The notes beneath the pieces are model-generated. The model ran no database searches. It worked only from the letters and a program-made list of their open reading frames with translations, and was not told where the DNA came from. A stretch of DNA of 64,000 nt from Candidatus Protistibacter heckmannii (GTDB lineage Bacteria; Pseudomonadota; Gammaproteobacteria; Burkholderiales; Burkholderiaceae), in contig JALBVF010000006.1 in NCBI GenBank assembly GCA_025050535.1, forward strand, positions 62,001 through 126,000, in the 5' to 3' direction. A program made the position numbers and the translations under genes. This document shows positions 40,801-51,481 of the stretch, in pieces. How positions within the stretch are numbered: the stretch's first letter is position 1; each line of letters begins with the position of its first letter.

Positions 40801-43466
40801 TGTGATCGTTGCCGCTGGAGCTGACCCAGAAGGCATCCACCGTGCCGCCCGTGTCCAGCGTCAGGGTCACCTTATCCGTGGCGGCCAGGCCCGTCAGCGC
40901 CTCGCTGCTGGTCAGCACCACCTTGACCTTGTCGCCGGCCACCAGCGTGCCGGTCTTGGCTGCGTCGGCGCTGGTGGTCCCGCTGATGGCGGCCGTGCTG
41001 ATGGTCGGCGCGGTGTTGTCGACGGCGAAGTTGGCCACCTGCTGGCCCACCACCGTGGTCACCCACCCCTGGCCGCTGACATTGCCCGTCACCGTGCTCC
41101 CGTTCAGGTTGATGGCTTGCACTGTGATCGCGTTGTCATTCCTCGTGGGTGCCGTGGCCGTGAAGGTCAGCGTGTTGGTGCCGCTGCCCCTGGCGTAGGT
41201 GGCGGTGAAGGGTGTGCCGCCCACTTCGAAGGCGATGGCCAGCGTGCCATTCGCCGCGGCAACCGTGACTGCCTCACTCATGGTCACCGTGAAGCTCAGC
41301 GCCGCGCCGCTCTTGGCCACCGCCTTGTCCACAGTGATCGACGAGATGACAGGCGCCGACACCACGCCAAGGCTGAAGCTCTACGTCGCCGTCAGCCCGC
41401 CACTGTCGGTCATCGTCACAGTGTAGGTGCTCGCCGCGCTGTCGGCCGTCGGCGTGCCGCTGATCACGCCGGTGGCGCTGTTCAGCGTCAGCCCCGCAGG
41501 CAGCGTGCCCGCCGTGAGGGCGTAACTGTGCGTGTCGCCCGCGCCCACGTCGACGAAATAGCTCGACAGGTCCAGACTCCACGCGCTCTGGACATTGACT
41601 GCCGTCTGCGCACTGATCGCACCTGATGCCGTCGGCGCTTCGTTGACGTTGGTGACCGCGATGGTCATGGCCTGGGTGCTCTTGCGCGAGCCCGCATCGG
41701 TGGCATCCAGCGTCACCGTGTAGGTGTTGCTGCTGGCAGGGGACTCGAAGTTGGGTGCGGCTTTGAAGGTCACCGCGCCGGTGGTGCCATCGATGTTGAA
41801 CTTCGCCGCATCGGCGCGCGCTCAGCGCGTAGGTCACCGTCGAGGCATCAAGCGCGCTCAACTGGAACACGATGCCGGTGGCGTTTTCTGCAAAGATCAA
41901 GGCGCTGGCGCCATTCAAAACGGGTGCGGTGGTGTCCACAGACACGCCCGCGACCTCCAGCGCAGCCTTCGTGGTGCTGGTCGCAAGGCCCGTGCTCTTG
42001 ACGGCATCCACCTTTGCAAGACCAGCATCCAACGACGACTTAATTTGGGCCTGTGTGACCGTGGCTGCGGTCTGCTCGGTCCAGGTGGCAGCGCTGCCAC
42101 TGGAAATTCTGCTGATCGAATTGACGACTTTTTCGAGCACCTGCTCCTGTGTCAGGCCGTTCGCTGCCTGGTCACCGGACAGCGCCGCCAACAAAAGACC
42201 GTAGGCGTCGTAAGTGGTGGAGGCCGTGCCCGCAGCATCCATGACGGGCGTCGCCGTCTCAGCTGTAATGTCTCCAGTCTTGCCAAGGTACAGCTTGGCC
42301 ACCGCGGCGTTGGCGTTGGCCACACTGGCGGCGGCGCTCAGATCGCCGCCTGTCGCGACACAGGCAGCCTTTTCTGCCAGTCGCACCGCCGCTTCGGTCA
42401 ACGGGGTAACGTTCAAAACCATGCTGGCACCAACCGTGGCGGTCGCGGCACCGCGCAGCTCGATATTCAGGTCCACTGAGCCGCTGGCTTCATCCTGGTA
42501 GCCGATGCCGTCGGTTGGGTTCGCGTCCCTGACCTTGAGGATAAAAACGCCGCTGTAAGCTTGGGTGTAGCTTAGCATGTATTTGCCGTTGGCATCGGAG
42601 GTGGTGCTGGCCAGCACAGTACCATCGCCCCTGGTCAGGGTGACGCTCAAGCCTGCGGACGCCGGACCGGCGGTGATCGCGACCGAAACAGCGGTCAGAT
42701 TGGTGGCGTTACTAGCCGCCGCAGTGCTGGCGTTGCCCGCCGCATCGGTATAGCCGCCCGCAGCCACGCTGACGGTCAGGCTGCCCGAGGCGCCCGCGTT
42801 CGGCGTGACCTGCAAGGTATAAACGGTGTCACTGACCTTGACCAAGCTATCGGCAGTGCCATTGATGACGGCCACGTTGGACACGTCAAAGCCGCTCACC
42901 GCCTCGGAGAATGTAAATGTGAAGGTGACGGCGCCTCCCGAAGCGGTGGTGCTGTTGTTGGAAATGGTCAGCGTCGGGTGCGTGGTGTCCTTGGCCACAC
43001 TGCCACCACCAGAAGCCAGAGCAACACCACCGAGAACAACTCCGGCCGCGATGCCGATGGCACTCCAGTCTGGCTTCCCCCCATCCATGGGCGAGCTGGC
43101 CGGCTCCTGGCTCTGCTTGCCGGTACCGGCTTCGGTACCCGCCCCGGATGCTGCGCTGGTTCCCGCACCGGTTGCCGAGCCGGTATCGGCCTGAGCGAGC
43201 TGGATGGCATCGCCGTCGGCCACCGCGCCGCCGTCGGCCTGCGCCTGCTCCTCCCGATTTTGCGCGTCTTCCTCGTCACTGGCCTGGCCGCGCTTGCGCT
43301 TGGCCAGACGTTGGGCCTGCCGCCGGGACTTGAGCTCACGCAGATCGGCTTCGGCGGGGGAGGCGGCGAATGCCAATTCCGGGGCATGAACCGCCATGCC
43401 GGCGACAACCATCTCGGGCGCGGTCTCGGAATGAGTCCTCTCTTGATTTTGAACTCGGTTGGCCAT
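37885..43466 (-). pseudogene. Giant Ig/cadherin-like repeat adhesin with C-terminal lectin-like domain, broken
   Basis: A type I-secreted adhesin of about 1,860 codons. ATG 43466 follows a purine-rich site. The N-terminal prefix has a charged region and a hydrophobic stretch (WSAIGIAAGVVLGGVALASG). Repeats follow: Ig-like (DTTAPVITSAATASF), cadherin-like (FTENGTGTAYTETVTD), putative Ig (LPAGLTLNSATGVISGTPT). Near the end an L-type lectin-like block (GADGMSFFVFDGSVADANVI, GGTGGVLGYNEMH) precedes a DUF1566-like tail (LNSSWYWSATPSGSGPHYA). Lesions: frameshifts near 41820, 40480, 39460 and 39195; TAG at 41381, TAA at 38815, TAA at 38509 and TGA at 38071. The gene ends at TGA 37885. It is next to its likely exporter genes. 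Confidence 0.85.
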
Positions 43467-43527
43467 TTTCTTCTTTCTCTCAAACTTCAAGTGCTAAATG
43501 AGAATCACGCATCCGATCCGAATGGCA

Positions 43528-44751
43528 TCAGCGCTCGTTCATCGCTTCCGACAAGGTCTTGGTGATGGGCTTGGTCAAATAGCTGAATACGGTGCGGTCC
43601 CGGGTGCGCACTTCCACGTGGGCGGTCATGCCGGGGTTGATGACGATGGGATCGCCGCGCGGGCCGGCGTGCTGCGGGGGCGACGCCAGGCGCAGGTGCA
43701 CCCGGTAGTAGAAGCTCTGCTGCCCGGTGCACGGGTCGGGTTCGCTCAGGGCGTCCGGGCTGATGTAGGTGACTTCACCGTCGATACTGCCGTAGATGCT
43801 GTAGTCGTAGGCGTCTAGCTTGACCGAGGCCGGCAGCCCGGTGCGCAGGGATGCGACGTCGGCCGGGGAGAACTTGGCCTCGACGATCAGCTCGCTGCCA
43901 GTGGGCCGCATTTCGAGGACGGTGTCGCCCTGGCGCACGGCGGCCCCGAGGGTGGTGATGTTGATCTTCTTGATCTGCCCGTCCATGGGCGCGCGCAGCT
44001 CGTTGTAGCCGAGCACGGCGAAGCGCTCGTGCAGCACCTGTTCGGCGGCGGCAAGCTCTTCTTCCGCCTTCGTCATGTCGGCCTGGGCATCCTGAAAGTA
44101 CTTTCTGCGCAGGTTCACGATCTGCCCGGTCAGCTCGGCTTCGGCGCGCTTGAGCCGGATCACCTCGGCCTGGCCGACATCGCCGCTGGCGAGCAGGGGT
44201 TCGGTGATCTTGAGTTCGGCGCGCACCAGTTTGAGGCTGTCTTCCAGAGCGGCGATGCCTTCGCGCAGGGCCTGCTGGCGGCGCTCGTAGAGGTGGGTCT
44301 GGTTTTAGCGGAAGGCGCTCCAGGGCTTGTGAGCTCGGGTGGAAATCCGAGAGGGCGTCCATAGGACTTCCGCGCGCAGGCGGGCGAGCGTCGCCCGCAG
44401 GGCGGCGACCTTATTTTTGCTGTCCTGGTGGGCGGCGGAGGCGCGGCTCTGGTCCATGCGGTCCAGCAGGTCCCCCTGGTGCACAGTCTGCCCTTCTTCG
44501 ACCAGCAGCGCGGCCAGAACGCCGTTGTCGACCGCCTGGACCACCTGGGTGCGGGCCACGGCGATCACCTGGCCGCCGGCGCGTGCCAGCCCGTCGAGGT
44601 TGGACCGGGTGGACCAACCGATGAAAGCGGCCACGACCGCCAGCACGGCCAGGATCAGCCAGGCGGGGCCACCGCGCCAGCGGGTCCGCCCGGCCATCAA
44701 GCCGATTTCGACGGAAAGTTCCGGCAGCACTGATTTGAATTTTGCTTTCAT
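43528..44751 (-). pseudogene. Type I secretion membrane-fusion protein (HlyD/LapC type), broken
   Basis: The periplasmic adaptor of a type I secretion system, linking the ABC exporter to the TolC-type channel. One N-terminal membrane helix (PAWLILAVLAVVAAFIGW), then a lipoyl-like hairpin (VVQAVDNGVLAALLVEEGQT), coiled coil (KLVRAELKITEPLLASGDVG) and beta-barrel (YNELRAPMDGQIKKINI). The end reads RTVFSYLTKPITKTLSEA. Between about 44305 and 44370 the ordinary HlyD text (YGRPLGFPPELTSPGA) sits in a neighbouring frame, implying two compensating frameshifts, and a TAA at 44305-44307 follows. Its ATG overlaps the stop of the ABC gene (ATGA). Confidence 0.85.
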
Positions 44752-47040
44752 GAGGTCACTGCCTCGCCTGTCTTGTGGAACTGCACGGCATAGGTGACTG
44801 GGCCGCCTGTTCTTGCGTCACGATGGCTCGCCGCTCCTGCCGACCGGGGCGCTTCCGCACCCTGCGCGGGAGCGCCTGAGGACTGCTGCGCCGCCCGTTG
44901 CTGCAGTTGCGCGATCACGGCGTCGCGCAGCAAGTCCAGGGCGATGCCCTGAGGCGTCAGCACCACGATCCAGTCCACCAGCTCGATCAGGCGGAATTTG
45001 TGGGTGACCAGCACCAGGGTCTAGTCGGTATGGATGGCGGCGCGCAGGGTGCGCAGGCAGCGCTCTTCGGTGCCGTCGTCCATGGTGGCGGTGGGTTCGT
45101 CCAGCATCCACAGGAAGGGCTTGACAAGCAGCACGCGGGTCAATCCGACCAGTTTCTTCTGGCCGCCGGAGAGCCCCTCGCCGCCTTCGGTGATGCGCAG
45201 CTCGAAGCCTTCCAGGCGCGTTTTCGCCAAGTCGGCCAGGCCGGTAGCTTCGGCAGCGGCCAGCATTTCCTTGTCGCCGATGTGGGGCATGCCCAGTGTG
45301 AGGTTCTCGCGCAGGCTGCCGCTCAAAAGCCTCGTGGCCTGGGGCAGGTAGCCGACGGCCTAGGCCCGCCGTTCGGCGGCAATCTGCTGCATGTCGAGCC
45401 CGTCGAGCAGGACGTTGCCACGCTAGGGCTTGATGAGGCCGGCCAGCAGCTTGAGCCGCGTGCTCTTGCCGGCGCCGATGGCGCCCAGAACGGCGACCTT
45501 CTCGCCCGGGGCGATCCTCAGGGACTTGATCGCCAGCGGTGCGCTCTGGCCCAGGTAGGCGAATTCCACGTCCGCCATCTCTAGTCGGCCCTGGATGCTC
45601 TCGTTGGCGATGGGCGCGTCCACCTGGTGGTTGTCGCGCTGCAGGACAAAGAACTTTTCCAGGTTGTCCAGGGCGACGCTGGCGTGCGCCCATTGCACAA
45701 GCAGCCCGGGAATGGCGTTGACCGGGGTGAGCACCCGCCCAGAGATGATGGCGCCCGAGGTCATGGCGTTGGCGGAAGTGGCCAGGTAGACGCCGGTGGC
45801 CACCAGACCCATGTAGCTGACCTGCTGGATGATGCTGGCCACGTAGCCGGCCACGTCGTTGAGGCGCTTGATCTGCAGGGTTTCGTCGGCACCCTGGCGC
45901 GACAGCTCGTTCCAGCGCCCGAGCATGCGCCATCCGCCGCCCGAGGATTTGAGCAGCTCGGCCCCCTGGATTGCTTCCACCAGCAGGCCCTGCCGGCGGT
46001 TGACCACTAGCGTCTCCTGGGTGGAGTGCCAGGCAATGGCCCGTTTGAAGGCGAGCCCGAAGGCGGCCGCGAGGACGAAGGAGGGGGGCGACACGGCGGC
46101 AACCCAAAGACCGCCCAACAGATAGATGACGAACAGGAAGAACAGGGAGAAGGGCGCGTCGGTGACCAGGTAGAGGGTGCGGGCGACGGTGAAGGCGCGC
46201 ACGGTTTCGAAGCCGCACACCTTCGCTTCCAGGGTGCCGACGCTGGCCGGGAATTGGTCGAGCCGCACCGCGAGCATCCGGGCGAAGACGCCGTGCGCCG
46301 CCTGCAGGTCGAGCTGATGCATGGCGCGATCGACGATGGCCGAGCGCGCCACCTTCAGTACGAACTCGACCACGATGGCGATCAGCACGCCGACCGACAG
46401 GACAATCAAGGTGGACATGACGCCATGGGTAATGACCCGGTCGTACACCTGCATGGAATAGATCGAGGTGCCGAACACGAGGACGCTGGCCAGGAGCGAC
46501 GCCAGGGCCGCCTTGGCGATCCAGGCCCGGTCGGACTGGAAGATCTGCCGGAACAGCGCCTTGGCACTCGCCTCTTCGGGCACGTGCGCGGCAATAAAGC
46601 CGGTGCTCTCGGGTCAGATCCTGGATCTCTTCACACCCCTGCGGGCCTTCGGCCAGCCAGGCGCCACCAGAGCCGGCGGCGTAGACGAAGCGGTAGCCCA
46701 TACCGGGCACCATGGCCACCATGGACAGCTCGGTTTCCGACGGTTCACGCCGCCACCGCGCCGGCTTGAGCTTGAGGCACTTGAACAGATCGAGCGCCGC
46801 CCGGGCCGGCATGCCCGGCGCTTCGGCGTTCTCGATCAGGCCAACAATACGCCGCCGGTCGCGGCGGCCGAAACTGCCGCTGCAATCGGTACCCGAGATG
46901 AGCCGCCTCACCAGCCACACGAGGGTGTCCGCGAACGAGGCCAATGCCTCTGGCGCCGGCTTCGACGGGGCCTCTCCCTGCACCAGCCGGGGGCCGGGGC
47001 CGTCCGGATTCGCCAGGGACGTCACGACTTCGCTATCCAA
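44748..47040 (-). pseudogene. Type I secretion ABC exporter (LapB type), broken
   Basis: An ABC transporter with an N-terminal C39-like domain, six membrane helices and a nucleotide-binding domain. Visible: FGTSIYSMQVYDRVITHG, Walker A GAIGAGKSTRLKLL, signature LSGGQKKLVGLTR, Walker B LWMLDEPTATMDDG and the H-loop VLVTHKFRL. Lesions: a frameshift near 46610 between the C39-like and membrane domains, and TAG codons at 45423-45425, 45360-45362 and 45021-45023, each where glutamine fits. The likely start is a TTG at 47040 overlapping the TolC-type gene by 19 bp. Adhesin export through this system should be abolished. Confidence 0.86.
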
Positions 47041-48383
47041 AATGCATCTCCCATTTCGAGGCGAAGCCGGTAGGCTGCGACCTCGAGTTGAACTTCGGCG
47101 TTGGCCAGGGTGCGATCGATCTCCGTCTGTTCGCGCATGACGTTGAGCACGTCCAGCCAATTGCGTTTGCCGGCCAGGAACATGCGGTAATAGGATTCGA
47201 GGATGTCCTTTTGCGTGAGCTGCGTCTGCCGCAGCTCCGTGGCCAGCGTGCGAGCCGCCTGCAGGTTCTGCAGGTTGGCCGAGACGCTGGCGATCAGCTC
47301 GCTGCGGGCGGCCTCGTAGGCGTTCTTCGCGGCGCTATCGGCGGCCACCGCGGCGTCGATGCCGCTGAAGTTGGACAGCCCGGCCCCGAAGGCGTATTCC
47401 ACGTTGATGGTGATGCGGCTGTCGGGGAACGGGCTTGCGTAGTAGCGCTCGTCATGCCAGCAGGTCCTCATCGCCGTGGCATAGATAGTGGGCAACAGCG
47501 CCTTCCTGGCCTGTATGACCTGGGCCGCGGCGAGCACCATGTCGGCCTGCGCGCGCTTGAGCGCGAGGTTGCTCGCCAGGGCCCGGTCGACCACTTCGTC
47601 CTCGGACGTAATGCCGCCGGATCCGGCTGCGTCGCCGGATGCCAGAACGATGTCTTCGGCGCGGACCGTTTCACCAGTCAGTTGCGACATCGCATCGGCG
47701 TCGCTGCGTTGAGTGGGGATCACCCCGGTCAGCCCGTTGCGCGACTGGCTTAGGCGGGAGAGCACCAGGCTGTACTCCACCTCGGCCGACAGGCCGGTGC
47801 CCACGCGGCGGCGCATCATGGCTTCGAGCAGCTCCAGCCGCTCGATGTCGGCGCGGTAGATGCGCCGGTTCTCGTTGGCCAGGGCCAGGCGGCCGAAGAC
47901 TTCGATCACGCCCATGGCCACGTCGAGCCGGGTCTCGCCGACGCCGGCCTGGGCGGATGCCGCCTGGCTTCTGGCGGCGTCGAGGTCTGCGTCCAGGCGG
48001 CTGAAGCTCCACAATGGTTGCTTCAACTGCAGTGTGGTGACCTGGATGCCGTGCCAGCGCTCGCCCTGCACCGACGGCGTGGGAAAATACTGCCAGCGCG
48101 CACCGGCCACGCCGGCCTCTGCGCCCCTGGTCTTTTCCTGGCGCATCTGTACGCGCGGGTTGGCGCCGACCGCCGCCGTTACCAGGCGATCCAGCGACCA
48201 AGCGCCAGCCTCCGAGGCCGCCCCCTGGGCAGGCCCATTGCGCCCGTTGGCCCAGAACGGCAGTTCGCGGGCGGCCTCGCCCAATCCTCCCGCCTGCGCC
48301 GCCTGGCCGGCGCCGAGACCGACAGACATCCACAGGCACGTCACCGCCACCGCCGCCGCGGCGCGCCAATGCGCCTTTACCAT
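47022..48383 (-). CDS. TolC-family outer membrane channel of type I secretion
   Basis: An intact 453-residue outer-membrane efflux/secretion channel (TolC/LapE type). A signal peptide (AAAAVAVTCLWMSVGLGAGQA) precedes two helical-hairpin repeats: VGANPRVQMRQEKTRG with QLKQPLWSFSRLDADLDAAR in the first and LASNLALKRAQADMVLAA with YEAARSELIASVSANLQNL in the second. It is the first gene of a tolC-ABC-HlyD operon on the minus strand. The ATG at 48383 gives a normal signal peptide; earlier in-frame codons are less likely. IS A4 begins about 100 bp upstream, probably displacing the promoter. It is the only unbroken gene of the island. Confidence 0.85.
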   Translation of the reverse strand: MVKAHWRAAAAVAVTCLWMSVGLGAGQAAQAGGLGEAARELPFWANGRNGPAQGAASEAGAWSLDRLVTAAVGANPRVQMRQEKTRGAEAGVAGARWQYFPTPSVQGERWHGIQVTTLQLKQPLWSFSRLDADLDAARSQAASAQAGVGETRLDVAMGVIEVFGRLALANENRRIYRADIERLELLEAMMRRRVGTGLSAEVEYSLVLSRLSQSRNGLTGVIPTQRSDADAMSQLTGETVRAEDIVLASGDAAGSGGITSEDEVVDRALASNLALKRAQADMVLAAAQVIQARKALLPTIYATAMRTCWHDERYYASPFPDSRITINVEYAFGAGLSNFSGIDAAVAADSAAKNAYEAARSELIASVSANLQNLQAARTLATELRQTQLTQKDILESYYRMFLAGKRNWLDVLNVMREQTEIDRTLANAEVQLEVAAYRLRLEMGDAFWIAKS

Positions 48384-48481
48384 CCCGGGCGATGCTGGCC
48401 GACACAAGTTTATGGACAAGCATTCGGCTGCAGTTGAAGAAAATAAATAAAGATGTCCATTCATGTCTTCGTCATTCACAT

Positions 48482-49608
48482 TACTGACACGGCAATATAA
48501 AGATTGAGCTTATTATCATTTCATGCATCGAATTGGCATAGAAAAAGAAGACGCTCGATACCAGAAACTGGAGCAACTGCACGAGAGGCGAAAGCAGGTC
48601 GTGAGGTTGCATCGGAAGGGATACGGAGTCATGGCCATCGTGGAGTTGACAGGGCTGAGTTACCCGGCGGCTCGACTGGCCATTGATCTCTATGAAGAAG
48701 GGGGCGCGGCGGCCCTGAAGCCGAACCCACGAGCTCATACGCCAGGAGACGGAAGACGGCTGAATGCGGATCAAGAAGAAGCAATCCGGCGCACGATCTG
48801 CGACAAACGTCCGGAGCAGTTGAAGATGGAATCTGCGCTCTGGACGCGAGGCGCGATCATGCTGTTCATCGAACAGGAATACGCGGTCAAACTCTCAATA
48901 CGTGCGGTCGGAGACTACCTCAAGCGCTGGGGTTTCACGCCGAAAAAGCCGATCAAGCGCGCTTACGAACAGCGACCGGAGGCTGTCAAGCAGTGGATCG
49001 ATCAGGAGTATCTGGCCATCGAGAAGCGTGCCAAGGCCAAAGGTGGCGAGATTCACTGGGGTGACGAAACCGCGTTGGTGAATACGGATGTTCGGGGCCG
49101 CAGTTATGCTCCCAAAGGGCAAGCCCCGGTCACGATGGCGTTTAGAGGTACGCGACAGAAGCTGTCGATGATTTCCACAGTGACCAATCAGGGCAAGGCA
49201 AGCTGGATGATCATCGATGGTGCCTTTAACCACGAGAAGCTCATCGAGTTCTTCGAGGCGCTGGTGGCCGATGGCAAGCGCGCGGGCAAGAAAGTGTTCC
49301 TGATCCTCGACAACCTCAGCGTGCATCACTGCAAGCCGGTCAAGGCATGGCTTGCCGAGCACCAAGCCGACATCGAAGTCTTTTACCTGCCCAGCTACAG
49401 CCCGGAGCTCAATCTGGATGAGCGACTCAACGCCGACCTGAAACATGTCATCAGCACACGAGTCCCCGTCAGAACAAAGGCCAAATTACACGCCGCAGCA
49501 AAGAACCACATGGCGTTCATCGAAACCCATCTCGAACGCGTGAAATCCTACTTCCAGGATCCCCGCGTCAAATACGCCGCATGAAAACTTCTTCCTGCCG
49601 AATCAATA
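48482..49608 (+). mobile_element. IS630-family element A, copy 4
   Basis: A full-length copy of 1127 bp with TA dinucleotides at 48482-48483 and 49607-49608, and the only A copy whose transposase is on the plus strand. One terminal base differs (TACTGACACGG instead of TATTGACACGG). The other end reads CCTGCCGAATCAATA. It forms an inverted pair with copy A3, enclosing the adhesin/type I secretion island. Confidence 0.92.
48523..49584 (+). CDS. IS630-A transposase (copy A4)
   Basis: A 353-residue open frame starting at ATG 48523 (MHRIGIEKEDARYQK), where a local change created an upstream ATG that the other copies lack. The helix-turn-helix (GYGVMAIVELTGLSYPAAR) and all three catalytic acidic positions (HWGDETALVNTD, LILDNLSVHH, NLDERLNADLK) are present. 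This is the longest and apparently most complete transposase in the window. As in A2 and A3, leucine replaces the proline before the last DE pair. Confidence 0.88.
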   Translation: MHRIGIEKEDARYQKLEQLHERRKQVVRLHRKGYGVMAIVELTGLSYPAARLAIDLYEEGGAAALKPNPRAHTPGDGRRLNADQEEAIRRTICDKRPEQLKMESALWTRGAIMLFIEQEYAVKLSIRAVGDYLKRWGFTPKKPIKRAYEQRPEAVKQWIDQEYLAIEKRAKAKGGEIHWGDETALVNTDVRGRSYAPKGQAPVTMAFRGTRQKLSMISTVTNQGKASWMIIDGAFNHEKLIEFFEALVADGKRAGKKVFLILDNLSVHHCKPVKAWLAEHQADIEVFYLPSYSPELNLDERLNADLKHVISTRVPVRTKAKLHAAAKNHMAFIETHLERVKSYFQDPRVKYAA

Positions 49609-49708
49609 ATCCCGCCGGGATCCCAGCGGACCCGAGAGGTGGGGAGAGGAAAGCCGAGGGGAAATCAGGGGAAGACGCAACACGGGACGGCGGTCCGCGC
49701 CGGCGGAT

Positions 49709-50417
49709 TCAGCGCGGGCCCGCGGGTCTGAGCAGCACTAACGGCGCCCCAGCGCTGCCCTGCGTCGGTGGCGCTTGAACGAAAGCCAGCACTTCCTCGC
49801 ACTGCACGAGCCAGGCGTGCACCTTGTTCTTGAGCACCGGCGTCTTGTCCGGCGAGCCCAGGCCCTTGCCGTGGATCACGCGCACGCAGCGCCGGCCCGC
49901 GCGCACGCCGTTGCGCAGGAAGAGCGCCACCGCTTCGCGCGCTTCGTCGCTGCGCAGGCCGTGCAGATCGAGCTCGGCCTGCACCACCCAATTGCCGCGC
50001 CGCAGTTTGCACAGCACGTCCGCGCCGATGCCCTCGCGGCAGTAGGAGAGGATGTCGTCGGTGTCGAGGAGGTTTTCCACGTCGAACTCGTCGGACATGG
50101 AGGCGCGCAGCACGTCCTTGTCGTCGAGCAGGGATTGCACCAGCACGCTCGAGGGCGGCGTGCGCGGATGTTCGGCGCGCTGATGCTTGCCGGGCAGGGG
50201 GCGCAGATCGTCCATGCCCCCATGGCGATGCGGAATGCCTGGGACTCTTCCTCGCGCTTGCGTTCCTCGCGGCGTGCGCGCTCTGCTTCCTCGGCGCGCT
50301 GCTGCGCCTGTTCCTTGAGCGTGTCGCGGACCTGGGCGAGGCTCTCCTGGCTGCTCAGCGAATTCAAGCCGCCGGCGCCGGCCGTGCGGCTGGCCTTTCC
50401 GGGCGGCTTGCGGGACA

Positions 50418-50418
<1 letters not shown>
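49709..50418 (-). pseudogene. Smr-domain protein, frameshifted
   Basis: A Smr-family protein, related to the C-terminal nuclease domain of MutS2. A charged coiled N-terminus (QQRAEEAERARREERKREE) leads, after a one-base frameshift in a run of five G near 50222, into MDDLRPLPGKHQRAEHPR and the Smr domain: ELDLHGLRSDEAREAVALFL, then the RVIHGKGLGS motif. ATG 50418 overlaps the trxB stop (TGATG), so it is translationally coupled to trxB. The C-terminus is normal. The lesion lies in the linker, and the Smr domain itself could still be made from an internal start. Confidence 0.82.
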
Positions 50419-51425
<1,007 letters not shown>

Positions 51426-51481
51426 TTATAAGGGCGCGGTACAATCCCCTCATTCCAGTAAAACAAGGCCCTACCCGGTAG

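Noticed and set aside
36490-43466. Tandem repeats in the adhesin DNA considered as a CRISPR array
   Set aside because: The repeats are degenerate at DNA level, lie in a protein frame as Ig-like modules and lack regular spacers. No cas genes are present.
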